DNA of 15,792 bases from Dictyocoela muelleri (lineage: Eukaryota > Microsporidia). The notes beneath the pieces were generated by a model, which worked only from the letters and a program-made list of their open reading frames with translations, did no database searches and was not told the DNA's origin. The stretch lies in assembly GCA_016256075.1 (NCBI GenBank), contig SDVU01000291.1:1-15792 (forward strand). The letters are read 5' to 3'. Position numbers and translations under genes: made by a program. Below, one piece after another: positions 8,757 through 14,949 of this stretch; within the stretch, counting starts at the first letter, position 1, and each line of letters begins with the position of its first letter.

Positions 8757-8880
8757 TATTTAAAACTAAATTTTAAAATAAAAATTAAAAAAAAATTAAA
8801 AAATTAAAATTAAAAAAAATTAAAAAAAAAATTAAAAAAAATTAAAAAATAAAAAAAAATAAAAAAATCAAAAATCAAAA
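8757..8880. repeat. A-rich low-complexity tract (AAATTAAAA)n
   Basis: About 120 bases of almost pure A with single T's. On the minus strand these are T-runs directly downstream of the B-box-like block. Confidence 0.85.
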
Positions 8881-8940
8881 ATTGCATTCCTAGGAATCGA
8901 ACCCGGGCGCTTTTCGCATGTCGCGCGCTACGCGCGCGAC
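8880..8940 (-). other. tRNA B-box-like block and CG-rich hairpin
   Basis: On the minus strand, ggttcgattcc (about 8889-8906) fits the tRNA/Pol III B-box consensus GGTTCGANTCC. It is followed by runs of five or more T, as at Pol III terminators, and preceded by a perfect hairpin (8919-8939, gtcgcgcg/cgcgcgac). A full tRNA cloverleaf is not present: the space to any A-box-like sequence (tagcgcgcgac) is too short, and acceptor pairing is absent. It could be a tRNA 3'-half relic or chance. Confidence 0.3.
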
Positions 8941-9240
8941 AATTATTAAATAAAAAAAATATTTAAAAAGTTCAATTTTCATATCTGTGTTATCAGTTAA
9001 TCGTAATAAATAATATTATTAAGTAATTCACTCTACGAAGTCTATAAAATTATTTTTAAACGTCATACTAACAACATTCTATTGTATTAATATAATAAAT
9101 TTATTGTTAATACAAACATTATGAATTACTGTAGATGGTGGTTTTTACAACGAAAATTCAAAAAAGCGCGTGTAAAAAGCACCTTTTGCGTTAAATCACT
9201 TTGGGTAAAAAATATAATTAGAGTTAATATTGTTTAATAA

Positions 9241-9572
9241 TCAGGGCTCTTTGTTAAATCTCTTAAAGATTTAAAAATATAATCAAGATCATTTAGACAG
9301 TTTTTCTACATACTCATAATTATTAAATCGGCAGCATCATTTATTTTGCTTTATATGTTTGCTATTTTTTGCAAAATATTAAAAAGAGCCTCAAAAATCT
9401 TAGAAAATTCAGATACTAGATGATCGGAATTATTCGTATCTACCGTTAAATATCTTTCAAATAAACCAAATCACCATACAACTTGTCAATAAGGTCTCAT
9501 CAAATTTAAATCCAGATTATAACGTTTTTTTTCGGCATTTCCTAACAAGTCAGCCTTTTTCCAACAATTTTA
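9241..9572 (-). pseudogene. Decayed coding segment of unknown family, copy 1
   Basis: One minus-strand frame reads for about 110 codons with only a few stops and a protein-like composition: ADLLGNAEKKRYNLDLNLMR, then QVVW, FGLFERYLTVDTNNSDHLVS, EFSKIFEALFNILQKIANI, and after two further stops CLNDLDYIFKSLRDLTKSP. No motif that I know. A related segment lies about 560 bp upstream on the same strand, which supports real coding origin. Lies wholly inside the TA-flanked element. Confidence 0.35.
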
Positions 9573-9841
9573 TCTTATTGTGAATGCTACTTGATCAATG
9601 GAATTATCGATCTATAAGATCACATTTAAAATATTATTTTCAATGGACTTATGAAGGAATCATATCAATATTAAAATCCATGTAAACTAGAAAAGTTGTA
9701 ATTTTTTGTTTAACATTAATCTAATGATTTATGATTTTAATATCTATTATCTGGATAATTGAGGTTGCGTTCAAAATGGAAACTTCAATTTTGATTTTTG
9801 TTCCGCCATATACTAGATGTTTGAAAAATTATCAAGTATAA

Positions 9842-10045
9842 TCAAAATATTATGTTTTTACGATTATTCAAGTGTTTAAATAGGATATATACTTCTAAAA
9901 AGACTCTCTGAAAGTTATTTTTATTTGTCAGACCGGTTAGAAATATTATAAAAATCTTAGTAAATTCTAAAAAGGTTTTCGGATTCATTGATCTCTTGAT
10001 TAGCAAAGTTTTATCCAATTACCAAACAAGTTGATCACTGACATA
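9842..10045 (-). pseudogene. Decayed coding segment of unknown family, copy 2
   Basis: The minus-strand frame VSDQLVW, stop, then about 57 open codons including LDKTLLIKRSMNPKTF, LEFTKIFIIFLTGL and VFLEVYILFKHLNNRK. It aligns with the 9241-9572 segment: QLVW against QVVW (each followed by a stop) and EFTKIF against EFSKIF. The DNA also matches: aaaatcttagtaaattc against aaaatcttagaaaattc. This suggests two copies of one repeated domain or a duplicated gene fragment. Confidence 0.35.
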
Positions 10046-11128
10046 ATTATATCACCTGTCATGTTTTTCTTTATACTTTTATGATCATTTTTTATCATAA
10101 ACATAGGTTTTAACAGAACTTTTTTTAATACAAATTTGTTTTGTCAATATTGAATATTTCTCTCTTATAATACCTGCTTATCTCTTCTTTTAAACAATAA
10201 TTAAAAGAGATTCGCTTTTTGTCTCCATGTTGGCTTCCTAAAGTAACCCAACACTGTCAACCTTATCTTTTTTAAAAAATTTTATTTAATATATGATCAT
10301 TAACTTTTCTCTCCTGATCATATTTTTTCCTTATTAAAATCTTATACAATAATTTAAATAACTTAAAAATTAACCGCTATGAGGTATTCTATTAGCTTTA
10401 TATTCCGTTTAATAATACGCGTGTATTATCTAAATAATTCGTAAAAAAGGCTTTCACTGTGTTGGATGTAATGAGATTCCATCAGAAATTAGGATTAAGG
10501 GTAAATAAAAGAGTTAAATGGTGGATTTTGATTATTGGTTTATTTAAAGGAGAAAACAAATTCTTATTGGTTTATAAAAGTATAAAAGAAAATATAAATT
10601 AAATAAACATACATTTTGGAAATTCTTCTTTTTATTCATTTCTTGAAACCTCTGACGGTAGTCAGAGAAAAAACAACTTACTGTATTTGTTTTTTTATAT
10701 TTGATAAAACTAACATATCTTTACAAAACATGAATGTTTTTTTATATTTTAGGAGTATGCCACGTTTACATTCATATTCTGAAAATATATCCGGTAAACT
10801 TGTCTAAAGATAGCTTATCTTGCTATATCTGTTTTTCAAGTATTTTTTTGCTCGTAAAAATTTGCGAAAAATTTATGTGTAAATATTTTTTTTAGAAAAT
10901 TGTAGGTAATTTATACATATAAAAATGGATTTAAAAAAGTTAAGCGTAAAAAACAACATTTGCGTAAAAAACGCTATCAAGAAAATTTAATATAAGTTAT
11001 ATAAAAATAGTGCTCTCTAATACACATGACTATTACACTTTGTGTTCTTATTACAGTCATATTATGCTCAATAAAATGTATATTTAATTTATTTATTGTA
11101 GACTTTACGTAAAATCCACCTTTTTTGA
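10046..11128. other. Right half of the TA-flanked element
   Basis: No firm gene. A minus-strand stretch around 10210-10360 (LFKLLYKILIRKKYDQERK, VNDHILNKIF) may be an upstream part of the same decayed coding region. A plus-strand frame at 10616-10807 has no resemblance to anything known and no supporting composition. The segment 10840-10980 holds several gcgaaaaat and gcgtaaaaaac motifs. Confidence 0.4.
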
Positions 11129-11189
11129 ATGCCGGAAAAACCACCGTCTACTGTATTATCTGTACAATTTGGTAAAGAATGTTTTTCAA

Positions 11190-11530
11190 GTCGGAATATT
11201 ATCACCATTATTCAAATATAAAATCTAATTATTATTTAAATACTCTTTTAAATACCCAATAACACTATAATATTTTGTTTTAGTCAAGAATAAAAAAAAT
11301 ATAGATTATTAGATTTATTCAATTTCTCAAAAACCCCAAACCCATCTACATGATAACCTCTATGTAATTTCTTTTTACAAAAATTTAGCTAATCAGACAT
11401 AAAGTTCATGTCAATACTATCAGTGAAAAGAATTTTATAGTAATATTTCATCGAAAAATTATTTCTCAAAGCTTTTTAAAATATAAACTCCATAATTATC
11501 TAAGTAATAGCATACAATTTACTCTCCTAA
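11190..11530 (-). pseudogene. Possible decayed coding sequence, unknown
   Basis: Minus-strand frames hold protein-like runs with sparse stops: KALRNNFSMKYYYKILFTDS, then LNFCKKKLHRGYHVDGFGVF, then EKLNKSNNLYFFYS, and after a frame change VIGYLKEYLNNN and ILYLNNGDNIPT. The run ends close to the right tip of the TA-flanked element. A similar short run (NVVSMTFKNNFIDFVE) lies beyond its left tip near 9010-9080, so the element might have inserted in one old gene. I recognise no family, and in DNA this A+T-rich such runs can arise by chance. Confidence 0.25.
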
Positions 11531-11858
11531 AGACCCCGGTAATCCACTTTTTTATATCATTATAAGTTTTTTTTTATTTTTGTTGGTTGTAAAAAATGTT
11601 TCTTTGAATGATAGCGTCTTTTTAAAACATTTATCTAATAAAAATTCGATAATATAAGTTTTTTTTGGCAATCCTAAATTACAAGCTAAAAACATTTAAT
11701 ATTTTTTTTTATTAAATATTCATGTTATTATGTCATTAATATTGATTCTTCATAATTTTCATTGTTCAGTATCAAAGGTAAAATGGGGGAAAATGAAAAA
11801 AATATACATCCCTATTTTAGCCAGTCGAGACGCACATTAACCGATACATACTTATGAA
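11531..11858. other. Spacer before the plus-strand Tc1-type gene
   Basis: No gene seen. The true 5' end of the Tc1-type transposase, including its ATG and TIR, should lie here or just after. An ATG at about 11791 is followed by FSQSRRTLTDTYL in another frame, which may belong to it. Confidence 0.4.
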
Positions 11859-11999
11859 GGAAAACTCGTTACAATATATAATTTGCTAGACATTTCTAGG
11901 TCTACAATAAATTCTTTTTTTTGCAAATAAAAATCACCCAGAGATATCATCATAAACTAAAACTGATGTGATAAACGTAATAAACTATCATCTTATGCT

Positions 12000-12073
12000 A
12001 AAGATAGGTTTCGATAGATACTTCCAGAGGATAGATCTTACATTTAAATAAATTAAAGAAAAAAAGAGAATAA
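12000..12073 (+). repeat. Direct repeat of Tc1 coding sequence, left copy
   Basis: aaagataggtttcgatagat, then tagatcttacatt and aaataaattaaa. Repeated 729 bases downstream at 12729-12800 with about 15-20% differences. It encodes KDRFR and the following residues of the transposase. The two copies flank the MULE-like piece. Confidence 0.88.
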
Positions 12074-12728
12074 TGGCGGCACGGCGAAAACTCTCCGGCC
12101 GGCGAGTTGGCGCCTACTCGCCGAAAAAAGATGCCAACTCGCCGTTATGGTTATTATAAAAAATTGTGATTATTATATTAATAATTAATTTACTTTCATT
12201 ATCAAAATTCCAATTTAACACACCATTTAAGCAAAAAAATTACTTTCCTTAAATTAACTGAAATTTTCGACACAAGTTTTTAATATTTTTTTTAATACGG
12301 CCCCATCAACATTTCGTGACACGACAGTCGCGATTATTTTTGGTGTATCTCTTCTCTCTAGCATCCTTTCTTTTATTTCAGAAATTACTTTAGTTAAACG
12401 GAACTTTCAAAAACTGGATGATGACTGTACAGTTTTTCTCGCAAAATACACCTCTTATTTTCAATAAATATTATCACACAACATTTTATACGCTTACCTC
12501 ACCATCTTCAACCAACTACAAGAGATTTTCCTAGATTATATATATAAAATTCGTTAATGAACATTTTGCTTTTCCGCGTAGACTTTTTAAAATTAAAAAT
12601 TGATATTTTGGAGGGTTAGATAAATAGATTTATTTGTAAAAAATTAGGTATCAATATTTTTACCATTTTTTTTTAATAACTCTGGCGGCTAATATGCAAC
12701 TTTTTTTTCGGTGAGTTGTCTCCCACCG
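12074..12728 (-). mobile_element. MULE-like fragment with G+C-rich ends, inserted in the Tc1-type gene
   Basis: About 655 bp between the two direct copies of Tc1 sequence. The left end (12074-12148) is G+C-rich and contains an 11-bp perfect hairpin (ggcgagttggc 12101-12111, gccaactcgcc 12133-12143). The right end (12682-12728) is a weaker inverted match: ggtggga..actcaccgaaaaaa on its complement against the left cctactcgccgaaaaaa. The interior has a minus-strand FLYWCH/MULE transposase remnant. No second or third catalytic block is present, so this is a shortened, non-autonomous copy of a MULE different from the one at 1237-2866. Confidence 0.65.
12254..12594 (-). pseudogene. N-terminal FLYWCH/MULE transposase fragment
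   Basis: In minus-strand order there is a FLYWCH-like region (12410-12594: NFKKSTRKSKMFINEFYIYN, LGKSLVVG, RW, KRIKCC, ending with LYSHHP), interrupted by TGA codons at the expected aromatic positions. After a frame change the helix-rich segment that follows FLYWCH in this family comes next (12254-12398: LTKVISEIKERMLERRDTPK, then IIATVVSRNVDGAVLKKILK, ending at a TAA at 12254-12256). The E-I-K-E-R and T-P-K-I-I pattern after H-H-P is typical of FLYWCH-MULE proteins. The catalytic domain is missing. Confidence 0.6.
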
Positions 12729-12800
12729 AAAGATAGGTTTCGATAGATGTTTTACTGAAGGCTAGATCTTACATTGAAATAAATTAAAAAAATTAAAATA
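12729..12800 (+). repeat. Direct repeat of Tc1 coding sequence, right copy
   Basis: Partner of 12000-12073. From here the Tc1 coding sequence continues rightwards (GIEV...), whereas to the left of 12000 lies the N-terminal part, so this segment is present twice in the broken gene. Confidence 0.88.
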
Positions 12801-12880
12801 AGGGCATTGAAGTTTAAAAAAGCACAATAGCTCGAAATTTAAGTGATTTTCATTATCAAATAAAAAATATGATAATCCTT

Positions 12881-13037
12881 CCCATAAGTCGAAATATACA
12901 GCATCGATTGAATAGAAACTTTTATACGCTCTATTTTTAACAATTACTAAACAGCTTAACCCATAAGTCGTAATACACAGAATCGATTGGGAAAAAAATT
13001 ATACGCTTTATATTTAACAATTAAGAAACAACTTAAT
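12881..13037 (+). repeat. 79-bp tandem duplication inside the Tc1-type gene
   Basis: Copy 1 begins at 12881 and copy 2 at 12960, each with cccataagtcg. The copies share catcgattga/aatcgattgg, ttatacgct and tttaacaatta. Because 79 is not a multiple of 3, the duplication shifts the frame. The transposase upstream joins copy 2 in frame if a single copy is counted. Confidence 0.9.
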
Positions 13038-13483
13038 GAATCGAATTTTTTTTTAGCTAAATGCTGATTTCAGGTTTCTATAGAAAGAAAGAAAGGTAAA
13101 ACAATATTAGGAAATAAATCATCATGCAAGGTTCGGGCCGTACAAACTAGAAATATTTATGTGTGTCTGTACTGACGAGAGAAAATTTTCTAGATTTTAA
13201 AATATCAACTAGGCCATGTAGCACCCAATAATGACTGTGTGACAATTATGACCGGCCACATAAAAATGTTGTAAATAGTGTTAAATAATCATATAAACTA
13301 CATTTATTTTTTTTTAAAAATTATGTATAACTCTTTTCATTAAGACCCGCGCAGCCAATTGTGTCCGTAATAAATTGAAAATAATTTTTTTAAGAAATTA
13401 AGCATAAAAAATATACTTGTGTAAAATTGAAAAACAATTGTGTCCGGGCAATATAGTTTTTTTAATAGTTATAGAACGATTAT

Positions 13484-13680
13484 TTGTAAACTTATAGGCC
13501 CATTTTTTCAAAGTTATAAACAAACTTCAAGTTATAAACCCATTTTTTAATGTTATAGACACATTTCTTTCAGACTTATAGATACATTTCTTTCAGACAA
13601 ATAGAAACATTTCTTTGAGACTTTTAGACACATTTTTATGGCGTTATAGATATATTTTGCTAAAGTTATATATTATCCGC
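13484..13680. repeat. 20-23 bp units, left arm of foldback 1
   Basis: About nine units of the form (a)cttatagacacatttctttcag with substitutions and length changes. Inverted counterparts lie at about 14185-14355. Confidence 0.85.
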
Positions 13681-13714
13681 GAAAATTAAACTCAATTAAC
13701 TATTTATTTATACC

Positions 13715-13905
13715 ACTATTTTCTACCCTTATTTACAAACCTTATTTGCAACCCATATTTTTTACCGCATATTTTTTTTACTCCATATTTTTTACCTTCT
13801 ATTTTCTGTCTCCTTTTTACCCTTATTTTTTAATCACTATTTTCTATCTCTTATTTTTTACTTTTATTTTTTAACCCTTATTTTTTTTAACTGCTTAATT
13901 CTTAA
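13715..13905. repeat. 13-14 bp units, left arm of foldback 1
   Basis: About 14 degenerate units of accCTTATTTTTT type. Inverted counterparts (aaaaataaggg type) occupy about 13937-14130. Confidence 0.85.
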
Positions 13906-14580
13906 TCTTTTTACCTTTGATAAAAAATAATGCCTATAAGGGGTAAAAATAAGGGATAAAAATAAGGGATAAAAATAGGGGGTAAAAAATAAGAGATAGA
14001 ATATAAGTATTAAAAAATGAGGGTCAAAAAAGAAGACATATAATAAGAGGTAAAAAATAAGGGTTATAAAATAAGGTGCATAAATAAGGTTTAAAAATAA
14101 GGGTAGAAAATAGTGGTAAAAAAATATTTAATTGATGTGAATTCTAACGGATAATATATAACTTTATCAAGATATATATATATATATAACGCCATAAAAA
14201 TGTGTCTATAAGTCTCAAATAAATGTATCTATATGTCTGAAAGAAATGTGTCTATAAGTCCGAAAGAAATGTGTCTATAAGATTTAAAAAAAAGTCTATA
14301 GCTTGAAAAATGAGCCTATAACTTTATAAAATGTGTCTATAAGTTTACAAATAATCGTTCTATAACTATTAAAAAAACTATATTGTCCGGCAACAATTGT
14401 TTTTCAATTTTACACAAGTATATTTTTTATGCTTAATTTTTTTAAAAAATCTATTCAATTTATTACTAACACAATTGGCTGCGAGGGTCTTAATGAAAAT
14501 AGTTATACATAATTTTTAGGGAAAAGTTTAAATGTAGCTTAAATGATTATTTAACACTATTTTTACCATTTTTATGTGGC

Positions 14581-14665
14581 CGGTCATAATTGTCATCCGG
14601 TCAGAATTGTCAATCGGTCATAATTGTCACCCGGTCATAATTGTCACCCGGTCATTATTGAGTGC
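14581..14665. repeat. 17-bp terminal array, right end of foldback 1
   Basis: Five units of cggtcataattgtcacc start at 14581, 14598, 14615, 14632 and 14649. The left end (13229-13255) has only one or two, so the array has expanded or contracted on one side. Confidence 0.92.
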
Positions 14666-14949
14666 AACAGGCCATACAAATATGGAACAATGTCTGTATT
14701 TCATTTGGAAATTTGGTAATAGACTGTCTGAAATAAATTTAGAAAATCGCAAACTAATATAGGTAACACTTCAATTCTTAAAACATCAAATATTTTAGAT
14801 AAAAGTTTACAAAAAAATATAAATATAAAATTTTCGCGACTATACTCACCTTTTCTAATTCCAATTAAAAATCTTTTTAGCAAATGTAAAAGTATAGTTC
14901 GTGGATATAATTCTAATAATAGAATAAATTGTTTACAGCTCTTTTCATA

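Larger units (their letters stand above)
8047..8947. mobile_element. TIR element with G+C-rich ends
   Basis: The left end (8047-8092: attgtggcgctcgaaacgcg, then cgacatgcgaaacgc) is matched by the complement of the right end (8903-8947: aataattgtcgcgcgcgt, then agcgcgcgacatgcgaaaa). CpG-rich tips are conspicuous in this A+T-rich DNA. Between them lie a 20-bp minisatellite, about 500 bp of A+T-rich sequence, an A-rich tract and a B-box-like block. Candidate flanking heptamer attaaat occurs at 8039-8045 and 8945-8951, but it does not sit symmetrically with the TIR tips, so the exact ends are uncertain by a few bases. No transposase is visible. Confidence 0.6.
9129..11153. mobile_element. 2.0-kb element with mariner-like ends and TA flanks
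   Basis: The left tip (9129: ctgtagatggtggtttttac) and the complement of the right tip (11153: cagtagacggtggtttttcc) match at 17 of 20 positions. Both are flanked outside by TA (9127-9128 and 11154-11155), the target duplication of the Tc1/mariner superfamily. After the first 20 bases both arms share attcaaaaaa and a weakly similar stretch to about 9200. Subterminal motifs of gcgtaaaaaac type recur at about 10943-10975. I cannot find a Tc1/mariner transposase inside; the interior holds minus-strand sequence that looks like decayed coding of another kind. This is therefore either a very old autonomous copy or a non-autonomous carrier. Confidence 0.72.
13212..14673. mobile_element. Foldback element 1 (1.46-kb near-complete palindrome)
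   Basis: Two arms of about 700 bp around a centre near 13905-13935. Outer block: ggccatgtagca at 13212 against the complement of tgcaacaggcc at 14673, then aataatgac, gaccggccacataaaaatg, acaattgtgtccg and tagttatagaacgattattt in both arms. Next come blocks of roughly 20-23 bp units (ttatagacacatttctttc type), a short unique link (ttaactatttatttata on the left), and a block of 13-14 bp units (cccttattttttaa type) up to the centre. No coding capacity. It splits a Tc1-type transposase, RAVQTRNIYVC lying before it and MEQCLYFIW after it. Target duplication is not clear (tatcaacta against atacaaata). Confidence 0.88.

Noticed and set aside
10616-10807. Plus-strand frame of 63 codons
   Set aside because: No recognisable motif, no composition change and a location in decayed element sequence; likely chance.
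12000-12800. Very short LTRs flanking a retroelement
   Set aside because: The direct repeats encode part of a Tc1-type transposase and enclose a MULE-like fragment with inverted ends; no retroelement genes.
13715-14130. Telomere-like repeat (cccttattttttaa units)
   Set aside because: Units vary in length and sequence, occur inverted around a centre, and belong to the arms of a foldback element; not a terminal array of one strand.
14574-14762. Plus-strand open frame of 62 codons as a separate gene
   Set aside because: Its first half is the 17-bp tandem array of foldback 1 and its second half is Tc1-type transposase; the apparent start codon lies in the foldback.
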